A stretch of 5,232 nt of DNA from an uncultured Veillonella sp. Its GTDB lineage: Bacteria > Bacillota_C > Negativicutes > Veillonellales > Veillonellaceae. The translations under genes were made by a program, and so were the position numbers. The notes under the pieces are model-generated. The model had not been told where the DNA came from, ran no database searches, and saw only the letters and a program-made list of their open reading frames with translations. The stretch is from NCBI GenBank assembly GCA_900765235.1, contig CAAFRK010000265.1, forward strand, positions 1-5,232, written 5' to 3'. Shown in pieces: positions 1 through 5,144 of this stretch. Each line of letters starts with the position of its first letter. Position 1 is the stretch's first letter.

Positions 1-20
1 CCTATTCGGCGTACAACAAA

Positions 21-56
21 ATGGATGCCCCCTGTAAAATACAGGGAAGCATCCAT
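21..56 (-). terminator. Intrinsic terminator after the ClC gene
   Basis: An 8-bp outer stem (ATGGATGC at 21-28 with GCATCCAT at 49-56) and a 6-bp inner stem (CCCTGT at 30-35 with ACAGGG at 41-46) enclose a 5-nt loop, with a small asymmetric bulge between them. Read on the minus strand, the hairpin lies 12 nt beyond the ClC stop codon and runs into TTTGTTG, a short U-rich tail. This placement suits the end of the nrdG-ClC transcription unit. The 20 bases beyond it, at the window edge, hold nothing recognisable. Confidence 0.8.
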
Positions 57-68
57 GTGTTTAGATTA

Positions 69-1307
69 CTATTTATCACTCTTTAGTTTTGACTGAATAA
101 TCTGCTCTACCATAAGCGCTGTACCCATAGTTAACGCTATAGGGAACAACATTTCTACAGAAAATCTTGAAAGCTCAAGCATAAATACACAAGATGTCAT
201 TGGCATCTTTTGAGCAAGGCCAAGGAATGCTACGGCACCGATGAATGCTGCCATACCTAATGATATAGGGGCAACAGCACTAGACCAAATGGTACCAAAT
301 ACTATAGCTAGCGTACTTCCCAACATCATAGATGGAGTAATACGGCCACCATACGCACCTGCTGCTAATGCGAGTAATACAGCTACCCACTTAGAACCAA
401 ATAAACCTAATGCATAAGTCCATGTAATTTCATTGGTAAAGGTTAATTCATTGCCAGCCTTACCATTCCCAAGAATTTCAGGGAAATACATAGCTAATAC
501 ACCGATAAGTATAAATGCTACGATAGAAATGGGAATCATAACAGGACTGCTACGATGAATAGCCGGTAACTTACTTTGTGTAATATTAAATAAAACTACA
601 CCTAACGCAACAATAGCACCCAAGGCAATGGAGAATTCAACATAATGACTACCCAAGCTAGGTTGAGCCATTGTATATTGAATAACATCCCCTACACCTG
701 CCTGTCTCGTTACAAAGGTTGCTAATCCACAGCATATAAGAGCAGCACTCATAGCGCGTATATTCCATGTAAGAAGCAATGTTTCCAACGTAAAAATCGC
801 TGCCGATAACGGTGAATTATAAACCGCTGCCAAGCCAGCACCTGCTGCACAAGCAATCAATAGTTGGCGATCTTCTTGTTTAATATCAAAATGTTTAACT
901 AAAAAAGTTGTAATCCCTGCACTGGCTTCACGTGGTGCGACTTCTCGCCCTAATGGTGAACCAATACCTACGGTAATAATTTGTAAAGTTGCATGTAAAA
1001 CAGTAGTAATAGGATTCATATCCATTTTACCAGATACAGCCGTTTTAATATCTACTACACCTTTACCATATCGGTGAATAAGTACCCAACCAACACCGCC
1101 TATAAGACCGCAAATAATCAGTGGTATCAATCGCTCTACCGGAGATACACGAGCTACAGCAGTGCCAAAACTCATATGATCAGCAGAAGAATAATGATAT
1201 ACAAAGTGCTGAATCCCATGTAATAAATGTGTATAAGAAGCCCCTACTAATCCCGCTATAAATCCAACGATAATTATGAGGCCTATTAAACGTTTATCAA
1301 ATGCCAT
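69..1307 (-). CDS. ClC-family anion channel/transporter with non-canonical filter motifs
   Basis: This 412-residue integral membrane protein has the ClC fold: about ten or more hydrophobic segments, no N-terminal signal peptide and no C-terminal CBS domains. The strongest family marks are GSPLGREVAPRE (116-127), aligning with the GREGP loop that carries the external gating glutamate (here E122), AVYNSPLSAAIFTLE (161-175), GGRITPSMMLG (320-330, aligning with GGIFAP) and SCVFMLELS (372-380). Such proteins move chloride or other anions across the cytoplasmic membrane, as channels or as H+-coupled exchangers. Several canonical residues differ. The GSGIP loop reads GKGVV (81-85), placing Lys where the filter Ser sits. 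The residue after E175, the internal proton glutamate in E. coli ClcA, is Thr. The protein ends about where the filter Tyr would fall. Substrate and mechanism are therefore open. The gene begins 2 nt after the nrdG stop, so it is probably co-transcribed and translationally coupled. Family assignment is firm; chloride specificity is not. Confidence 0.88.
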   Translation of the reverse strand: MAFDKRLIGLIIIVGFIAGLVGASYTHLLHGIQHFVYHYSSADHMSFGTAVARVSPVERLIPLIICGLIGGVGWVLIHRYGKGVVDIKTAVSGKMDMNPITTVLHATLQIITVGIGSPLGREVAPREASAGITTFLVKHFDIKQEDRQLLIACAAGAGLAAVYNSPLSAAIFTLETLLLTWNIRAMSAALICCGLATFVTRQAGVGDVIQYTMAQPSLGSHYVEFSIALGAIVALGVVLFNITQSKLPAIHRSSPVMIPISIVAFILIGVLAMYFPEILGNGKAGNELTFTNEITWTYALGLFGSKWVAVLLALAAGAYGGRITPSMMLGSTLAIVFGTIWSSAVAPISLGMAAFIGAVAFLGLAQKMPMTSCVFMLELSRFSVEMLFPIALTMGTALMVEQIIQSKLKSDK

Positions 1308-1309
1308 AC

Positions 1310-1807
1310 TTACTCCATTGCTAATACGACTTCGCCTGTTTCTAATGTTTTCTTAACATCTATAATACGTTGATTAGATGACCCTCTAAATCGCAATGCT
1401 GGATCTTTTAGTTCATCTACAAAGCGACCGTCTACGAGAATATCAATTTCATGTAATAAAGCGCTTCTCAACTTATCTTCTAAGATATCATCTATAGTAT
1501 AACCTGAATAGGCCCAAATTTTCTTGTCTGGCGCCGCCGCACGGACTGCCCGCACCACCGGCAATAAACCTTGTACATTTTGGAACGGTTCCCCACCTAA
1601 CAAGGTTAAACCTGAGCATGTTGGAGTTTTCACATAGGATACAACTAAATCAGTTTCAGATTGAGTCCACTCCTTACCGGCATTAAAATCCTGGTATTCT
1701 TCATTAAAACAGTTATAACAACAATGTGTACAACCGGTTACGAATATAGATGTACGAATACCTTCCCCATTGGCAATATCATATTGTCTTATTTGCCCAT
1801 ATCTCAT
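1310..1807 (-). CDS. nrdG: Anaerobic ribonucleotide reductase activating protein (radical SAM)
   Basis: NrdG is the activase of class III ribonucleotide reductase. Its [4Fe-4S] cluster cleaves S-adenosylmethionine reductively, and the resulting 5'-deoxyadenosyl radical abstracts hydrogen from the glycyl-radical glycine of NrdD. It acts in the cytoplasm with NrdD, encoded just upstream. The 165-residue product carries the radical-SAM CX3CX2C motif (C26, C30, C33, with an additional Cys at 29), the NGEGIR segment (13-18), the SAM-contacting GGEP (71-74), IWAYSGY (97-103) and the C-terminal LVDGRFV...RGSSNQR signature (124-147). The length is close to the E. coli enzyme (about 154). An in-frame TTG at 1832-1834 would add nine residues but lacks a convincing Shine-Dalgarno. 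ATG at 1805-1807 follows GGAGGT and gives MRYGQIRQYD, matching the family N-terminus, so it is preferred. A hairpin separates the gene from nrdD; the ClC gene follows after 2 nt. Confidence 0.95.
   Translation of the reverse strand: MRYGQIRQYDIANGEGIRTSIFVTGCTHCCYNCFNEEYQDFNAGKEWTQSETDLVVSYVKTPTCSGLTLLGGEPFQNVQGLLPVVRAVRAAAPDKKIWAYSGYTIDDILEDKLRSALLHEIDILVDGRFVDELKDPALRFRGSSNQRIIDVKKTLETGEVVLAME
1313..1316 (-). promoter_or_regulatory. Ribosome binding site of the ClC gene, inside the nrdG 3' end
   Basis: On the minus strand GGAG precedes the ATG by 5 nt. These bases belong to the final Met and Glu codons of nrdG, so ribosomes finishing nrdG expose or cover the site. This arrangement supports both the chosen ClC start and translational coupling. 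Confidence 0.75.
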
Positions 1808-1811
1808 AATT

Positions 1812-1817
1812 ACCTCC
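1812..1817 (-). promoter_or_regulatory. Shine-Dalgarno that fixes the nrdG start
   Basis: Minus-strand GGAGGT lies 4 nt before the ATG at 1805-1807. It is a near-perfect anti-16S match and falls inside the coding frame of the longer TTG-initiated alternative. This is the main reason for choosing the shorter NrdG. Confidence 0.85.
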
Positions 1818-1843
1818 ATAGTAGTGGTAATCAACTTTGACTA

Positions 1844-1891
1844 ACACTATATAGATATATTTCTATTTCTTACAAACGCAGTAAAAGCTGT
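1844..1891 (-). promoter_or_regulatory. Weak NrdR-box-like pair before nrdG
   Basis: Against the recalled NrdR consensus ACACWATATATWGTGT, the minus-strand segment at 1844-1859 (TATATCTATATAGTGT) matches 11 of 16 bases, including an unbroken 9-base right half. A second segment exactly 32 bp upstream (1876-1891, ACAGCTTTTACTGCGT) matches about 10 of 16, and it overlaps one arm of the terminator hairpin. Spacing and position resemble the stronger pair ahead of nrdD, and the first segment covers the candidate -10. The left half of one box and the centre of the other are poor, so this is only suggestive. Confidence 0.25.
1846..1875 (-). promoter_or_regulatory. Candidate secondary promoter for nrdG-ClC
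   Basis: On the minus strand TTGTAA (1870-1875) and TATAGT (1846-1851) are separated by 18 bp. The -10 matches consensus at five of six bases and the -35 at four of six. The pair sits just downstream of the hairpin that follows nrdD, where an independent nrdG promoter would be useful. The region is very AT-rich, so a chance match is quite possible. Confidence 0.35.
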
Positions 1892-1911
1892 GCCTTAAGC
1901 ACAGCTTTTAC
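1881..1911 (-). terminator. Hairpin terminator between nrdD and nrdG
   Basis: A perfect 13-bp stem (GTAAAAGCTGTGC at 1881-1893 with GCACAGCTTTTAC at 1899-1911) surrounds a 5-nt loop, 33 nt past the nrdD stop. The minus-strand transcript has GC-rich GCACAGC followed by UUUUAC. The U-run is short and partly paired, and UGCGUUUG follows. That favours a partial terminator or an RNA processing/stability hairpin lowering nrdG-ClC expression relative to nrdD. The element is symmetric and could also act on plus-strand transcripts, though no plus-strand gene is present here. Confidence 0.75.
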
Positions 1912-1944
1912 CATGTATTTATAGCAACTATAATTCTAATAATT

Positions 1945-4095
1945 TTAAATGTGCATTACACGATCTTTGATTTCTTTCGTACGACCTTCATTCCAGAAGT
2001 TTTCACCTAAATAACCACAAGTACGACGAATTACAGTTAATTTATCTCGGTTTGTGTTGTGGCAACGAGGACATTCCCATTCATTATGTTCATTGACCTT
2101 AATTTCACCATCAAAACCACATTCGTGACAGTAGTCGGACTTGGTATTAAACTCAGCATAAGAAATATGATCATAAATATATTGAATCATAGTCAAAACA
2201 GCAGGAATATTATTAGTCATATTCGGAATTTCCGCATAGGAAATACAACCGCCGGTCGATTTCTTTTGGAATTCAGATTCAAAATTAAACTTATCAAATA
2301 CATTGATTTCTTCACGAACATTTACGTGATAACTATTAGTGTAATATCCTTTATCAGTAATATCTTCAATTACACCAAAGCGAGCACGATCTAGAGAAGA
2401 GAATCGATTTGTTAAGCTTTCAGCAGGTGTACCATATAAACCAAAGCCAAGATTATGTTTATCATGCCATAGATTGATGGCATCATTTAAACGATCCATA
2501 ATTTTCATGGCGAATACACGACCTTTTTCACCTGTATTAGACTCACCGGTAATCAATCGAGTTGCTTCATAAATACCGATGTAGCCAAGAGAAATTGTTG
2601 CATAACCACCAGTAAGGAAACGAGCGATTTTCTCTCCTTTTTTTAGGCGCGCAATAGCACCATGTTGCCAATGAATTGGCGATACATCACTCACTACATC
2701 CTTTAATAAGTTGTAACGTAATAGTAATGCTTTTTCCGCTAATTCAAGACGTTTATCTAAAATTTCAAAGAATCTTTCTTCACTACCGCGAGCTAAGATG
2801 CCAATTTGAGGTAAGTTCAAACTTACAACGCCCATATTAAAGCGCCCATCAAACTTATAGTTCCCCTTTTCATCCTTCCAAGGAGATAAGAAAGAACGAC
2901 ATCCCATTGGGCTAAATACATTACCTTCATAGTTTTCCTTCATCTTCTTCGCGGAAATGTAATCTGGATACATGCGTTTAGCCGTACATTGTGCAGCAAG
3001 TTCAGTTAAATAGTAATATGGACTATCAGGCGTTACATTATGTTCATCAAGAACATAAATCAATTTAGGGAATGCTGGCGTAATATATACATCAGCTTCA
3101 TTTTTTACACCCTTAATACGTTGGCGCAAGATCTCTTCGGTAATAAGAGCAGCCTCTTTAGCGTATTCATAATCAGGTTTAAAATACATGAACAATGTAA
3201 CAAATGGAGATTGACCATTTGTAGTCATCAATGTATTGATTTGATATTGGATAGTTTGGATGCCATCCTTAACCTCTTTACGCGTACGTTTCCACGCAAT
3301 TTCACGGGCTTTTTCCATATTTGGTTCCATCCCGTAAATCTCAACTTGTTCTTCAATAACATTGTTAAGGATTTTTTCGTAAGATTTACGTACGAATGGC
3401 GCCAAAATGCGATCGATACCATTAATACTTTGACCGCCGTATTGACCAGATGCAACTTGGGCAATAATTTGCGTTGTTACTGTACATGCAACTTGGAAGG
3501 ATTTAGGTGTATCAATTTTCTTACCATTGATAACCGTACCATTTGTTAGCATGTCTTCCAAATTGATCAAGCAACAGTTAAACATAGGCTGGATAATGTA
3601 ATCCATATCATGGAAATGGATAGCACCACTATCATGGGCTTCTAAAATATCTGTAGGAATTAATTTACGGCGAGCGATATCCTTAGATACTTCACCAGCG
3701 ATTAAATCACGTTGTGTAGATACAATAGCAGCATCCTTATTAGAGTTTTCATCGAGAACGCTGACATTACTGCGATCTAATAAACCGATTACATCATCAT
3801 CAGTGGTATTTTGACGACGTTTAAAAGCTTGAACAGCTTTGTAACCTTCATAGGCACGTGCCGTTGCAGGATTATGATACTCAATCAACTTATAATACAC
3901 TTGATCTTCAATAGCATAAATTGTCATGTCTTTTTGGAGCTTTGTAGCATATTCTTCAATTTCATCAGCAATACGCTGTGCCAACCCCTCTTCGTACAAC
4001 CCTGTACTACTATGCTCAGCTTTTTCTATAGCCAAAGCAATCTTATTCTTATCAAATGGTACCTTTGTACCATCCCGTTTAATGACCTGCAACAT
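1945..4095 (-). CDS. nrdD: Anaerobic (class III) ribonucleoside-triphosphate reductase
   Basis: NrdD reduces ribonucleoside triphosphates to deoxyribonucleotides in oxygen-free cells using a glycyl radical installed by NrdG. The 716-residue length matches the E. coli enzyme (712). Residues 1 to about 90 form an ATP-cone (VIKRDGTKVPFDKNKI at 4-19), the allosteric activity site that senses ATP/dATP. The catalytic barrel follows: FHDMDYIIQPMFNCCLINLEDML (161-183, in two parts FHDMDYIIQP and MFNCCLINLEDML), a TNGQSPFVT segment (292-300), and SPMGCRSFL (395-403), whose C399 and the Cys in MFNCC correspond to the two conserved active-site cysteines. LGYIGIYE (503-510) and DKGYYTNSYH (581-590) are also typical. 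The C-terminal zinc site uses C656, C659, C675 and C678. The glycyl-radical loop is RRTCGYLG (690-697) with G694 as the radical residue. A strong ribosome binding site and a regulated promoter lie upstream; nrdG lies downstream. Nothing appears broken or missing. Confidence 0.98.
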   Translation of the reverse strand: MLQVIKRDGTKVPFDKNKIALAIEKAEHSSTGLYEEGLAQRIADEIEEYATKLQKDMTIYAIEDQVYYKLIEYHNPATARAYEGYKAVQAFKRRQNTTDDDVIGLLDRSNVSVLDENSNKDAAIVSTQRDLIAGEVSKDIARRKLIPTDILEAHDSGAIHFHDMDYIIQPMFNCCLINLEDMLTNGTVINGKKIDTPKSFQVACTVTTQIIAQVASGQYGGQSINGIDRILAPFVRKSYEKILNNVIEEQVEIYGMEPNMEKAREIAWKRTRKEVKDGIQTIQYQINTLMTTNGQSPFVTLFMYFKPDYEYAKEAALITEEILRQRIKGVKNEADVYITPAFPKLIYVLDEHNVTPDSPYYYLTELAAQCTAKRMYPDYISAKKMKENYEGNVFSPMGCRSFLSPWKDEKGNYKFDGRFNMGVVSLNLPQIGILARGSEERFFEILDKRLELAEKALLLRYNLLKDVVSDVSPIHWQHGAIARLKKGEKIARFLTGGYATISLGYIGIYEATRLITGESNTGEKGRVFAMKIMDRLNDAINLWHDKHNLGFGLYGTPAESLTNRFSSLDRARFGVIEDITDKGYYTNSYHVNVREEINVFDKFNFESEFQKKSTGGCISYAEIPNMTNNIPAVLTMIQYIYDHISYAEFNTKSDYCHECGFDGEIKVNEHNEWECPRCHNTNRDKLTVIRRTCGYLGENFWNEGRTKEIKDRVMHI

Positions 4096-4103
4096 ATTGG
4101 CAA

Positions 4104-4110
4104 CCTCCCC
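4104..4110 (-). promoter_or_regulatory. Ribosome binding site of nrdD
   Basis: Minus-strand GGGGAGG precedes the ATG at 4093-4095 by 8 nt. It is a strong Shine-Dalgarno and confirms the start that gives the ATP-cone N-terminus MLQVIKRDG. Confidence 0.85.
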
Positions 4111-4124
4111 ATTTTGTTACCGCT
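4110..4124 (-). repeat. Direct repeat copy 2, adjoining the nrdD ribosome binding site
   Basis: Minus-strand AGCGGTAACAAAATG runs directly into GGGAGG. A near copy, AGCGGTAAAAAATA, occurs about 106 nt upstream at 4217-4230, immediately after the predicted transcription start. The first eight bases are identical, and the AAAAT that follows is offset by one base. The role, if any, is unknown. Confidence 0.45.
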
Positions 4125-4145
4125 GAAATATATGTTAAGACATAG

Positions 4146-4172
4146 AAAAAAGTATGGAAAACCATACTTTTT
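4146..4172 (-). terminator. Terminator-like hairpin in the nrdD leader
   Basis: A perfect 11-bp inverted repeat (AAAAAGTATGG at 4147-4157 with CCATACTTTTT at 4162-4172) has a 4-nt loop. On the minus strand it is followed by a run of six T including the stem end, then CTATG. It lies downstream of the strong nrdD promoter and about 50 nt before the nrdD start codon. It is therefore inside the nrdD leader rather than at the end of the upstream gene, which has its own terminator. Only six of the 11 pairs form the mixed-sequence core, the rest being A-T. It may act as an attenuator or a weak or partial terminator. Confidence 0.6.
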
Positions 4173-4197
4173 ATAAATTTATATGTAAAAATGTAAA
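4170..4197 (-). promoter_or_regulatory. Possible second nrdD promoter overlapping the leader hairpin
   Basis: Minus-strand TTTACA (4192-4197) and TATAAA (4170-4175) each match consensus at five of six bases and are 16 bp apart. A transcript from here would begin near the hairpin loop and so would lack its 5' arm. The stretch is extremely AT-rich, so a chance match is a real possibility. Confidence 0.25.
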
Positions 4198-4216
4198 GAA
4201 TTATGACTAAACTCTC

Positions 4217-4230
4217 TATTTTTTACCGCT
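4217..4230 (-). repeat. Direct repeat copy 1, near the predicted nrdD transcription start
   Basis: Minus-strand AGCGGTAAAAAATA is the partner of the copy at 4110-4124. It begins about 6 nt after the -10 hexamer of the main promoter, so it would form the extreme 5' end of the nrdD mRNA. Confidence 0.45.
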
Positions 4231-4235
4231 AACTC

Positions 4236-4264
4236 AGTATACTATATATGGTGGTTGTTTTCAA
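4236..4264 (-). promoter_or_regulatory. Main nrdD promoter (housekeeping sigma type)
   Basis: Minus-strand TTGAAA (4259-4264) and TATACT (4236-4241) lie exactly 17 bp apart, and each matches consensus at five of six bases. The predicted start is near 4229, giving a leader of about 134 nt before nrdD. The -35 falls between two NrdR-like boxes, and the second box overlaps the spacer and the first bases of the -10. This is the expected layout for a repressed promoter. Confidence 0.8.
4239..4254 (-). promoter_or_regulatory. NrdR box, promoter-proximal
   Basis: Minus-strand CCACCATATATAGTAT matches 13 of 16 positions of the recalled NrdR consensus ACACWATATATWGTGT, including nine of ten in the core. 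NrdR is an ATP-cone, zinc-ribbon repressor of bacterial nrd genes. The box covers the spacer and the start of the -10 hexamer, so a bound repressor would block RNA polymerase. Confidence 0.75.
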
Positions 4265-4270
4265 GAACAA

Positions 4271-4286
4271 ATACAATATAAAGTAA
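4271..4286 (-). promoter_or_regulatory. NrdR box, promoter-distal
   Basis: Minus-strand TTACTTTATATTGTAT matches 12 of 16 consensus positions, including nine of ten in the core. Its centre is 32 bp from that of the proximal box, three helical turns, the spacing typical of paired NrdR sites. It lies just upstream of the -35 and touches the T-run of the preceding gene's terminator. Confidence 0.7.
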
Positions 4287-4335
4287 AAATAGGTCCTTTT
4301 AGCCATGCCAATACAGCATGAATAAAAGAACCTAT
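4285..4335 (-). terminator. Intrinsic terminator of the PHP-like gene
   Basis: A long imperfect hairpin pairs ATAGGT with ACCTAT at its base, then CTTTTA (4296-4301) with TAAAAG (4323-4328), then CATGC (4304-4308) with GCATG (4316-4320), around a 7-nt loop. There is a single mismatch and one 2x2 internal loop. On the minus strand it ends in ATTTTTACTTT. It begins a few bases after the stop codon and separates this gene from nrdD. Confidence 0.8.
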
Positions 4336-4340
4336 ATAAA

Positions 4341-5144
4341 TTATAATGTAAAACCAAATAGACGAGTCAAGAAATTAGACTTTTGACCTACCCAACTAGA
4401 TGGAACAGTTGGATAGAATGTGCGATCGGCTAAAAGATCGCGCTCATTGAGATGAATATTCGGCAACAAATCTTTTTTGTACGTACTATCTAATTTAGAA
4501 ATAGCTTCTACGTATCCTTGATGTGCTTGTACATCACTTTCATTACAGTAACCAGTACCAAAGAAGTGAATTAAACCATTGCGATATAACTCAATAGCTC
4601 TATGATAGTTAGCATTGCTATGATTAAAGGAAGCCATATTACATTGAATTAGTATCCCTTTATCTACCCATTCCAACAATTGCTCTGGTTTAGTAAACAA
4701 TTGACGATGTGTCTCTACTTCACTAATAATAGGAACAATGCCCATATCTAGTAAGCTTAGCAACCATGCATTAATATGGTGAACCTTACTATTTTCAGGT
4801 AATGCTACTAACATAAAATGGCTATTACCCAACAAATACTGATTGCGCTGAGTAACGATATATTCAACCATTTCATCACAAAGTAAAACGCGAGCACCAC
4901 TGTGAATAGTAACATTCACTTGTTGCTCCCCTACTGCAAGTTTTACATCATTCAATGTTGTTTCCATTTCATCCCAAGTATTCATATCCATAGATACTAT
5001 TACATCAGGTGTACTGAAAATATCTGTAATTCCTTGTTCAGCCAAAGATTTTATCATTTTTACTGATTCTGCCATTGTTTGTGGCCCTTGAGGCCCTAAC
5101 ACAGCTGGCAAAATGCAACCATGTAAGTCAACCACGCGATTCAT
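4341..5144 (-). CDS. CpsB/CapC-like PHP-fold protein, probable pseudo-phosphatase
   Basis: This 267-residue soluble protein has no signal peptide or membrane segment. It resembles CpsB/YwqE, the manganese-dependent PHP tyrosine phosphatases that act on the kinase controlling capsule or exopolysaccharide synthesis. The resemblance lies in overall length and ordered landmarks: DLHGCILP (6-13), GITDIFSTP (38-46), the HSGAR segment (81-85), MGIVPIISEVE (134-144), and FGTGYCNESDVQAHQG (195-210). Compared with S. pneumoniae CpsB as recalled, most metal ligands are replaced: second His of HxH by C10, the DDG pair by LG, His by D47, Glu by R85, His by E142, Asp by G198 and His by C200. Only H8 remains. 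Catalysis by the family mechanism is therefore unlikely; a binding or regulatory role is an inference. ATG at 5142-5144 follows GAAGGGA, a moderate ribosome binding site. The gene has its own terminator, and no capsule genes are visible here. Family membership is likely, precise function unknown. Confidence 0.75.
   Translation of the reverse strand: MNRVVDLHGCILPAVLGPQGPQTMAESVKMIKSLAEQGITDIFSTPDVIVSMDMNTWDEMETTLNDVKLAVGEQQVNVTIHSGARVLLCDEMVEYIVTQRNQYLLGNSHFMLVALPENSKVHHINAWLLSLLDMGIVPIISEVETHRQLFTKPEQLLEWVDKGILIQCNMASFNHSNANYHRAIELYRNGLIHFFGTGYCNESDVQAHQGYVEAISKLDSTYKKDLLPNIHLNERDLLADRTFYPTVPSSWVGQKSNFLTRLFGFTL

Noticed and set aside
1808..1834. N-terminal extension of NrdG from a TTG start at 1832-1834
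   Set aside because: The extension would encode the Shine-Dalgarno itself (the codons of MEVI), lacks its own ribosome binding site, and does not match the family N-terminus. The ATG at 1805-1807 is better on every count.
2059..2394. Plus-strand open frame of 111 codons opposite nrdD
   Set aside because: It is antisense to the conserved zinc-site and C-terminal part of nrdD, has no recognisable domain, and reads as a by-product of AT-rich codon use on the other strand.
3228..3464. Minus-strand 78-codon frame inside nrdD
   Set aside because: It is an out-of-frame reading of nrdD codons with no supporting motif or start signal.
3040..3549. Plus-strand open frame of 169 codons opposite nrdD
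   Set aside because: It is fully antisense to the catalytic barrel of nrdD, with no ribosome binding site or family resemblance noted and a composition typical of complementary-strand translation.
3811..4176. Plus-strand frames of 121 and 66 codons opposite the nrdD start and leader
   Set aside because: They are antisense to the ATP-cone and run into the leader hairpin. No protein family is recognisable, and two overlapping frames here point to chance.
4096..4340. Riboswitch in the nrdD leader (a cobalamin riboswitch was considered because it occurs before some nrd genes)
   Set aside because: The leader is only about 134 nt and very AT-rich, and it lacks any B12-box-like or other conserved aptamer sequence that I can recognise.
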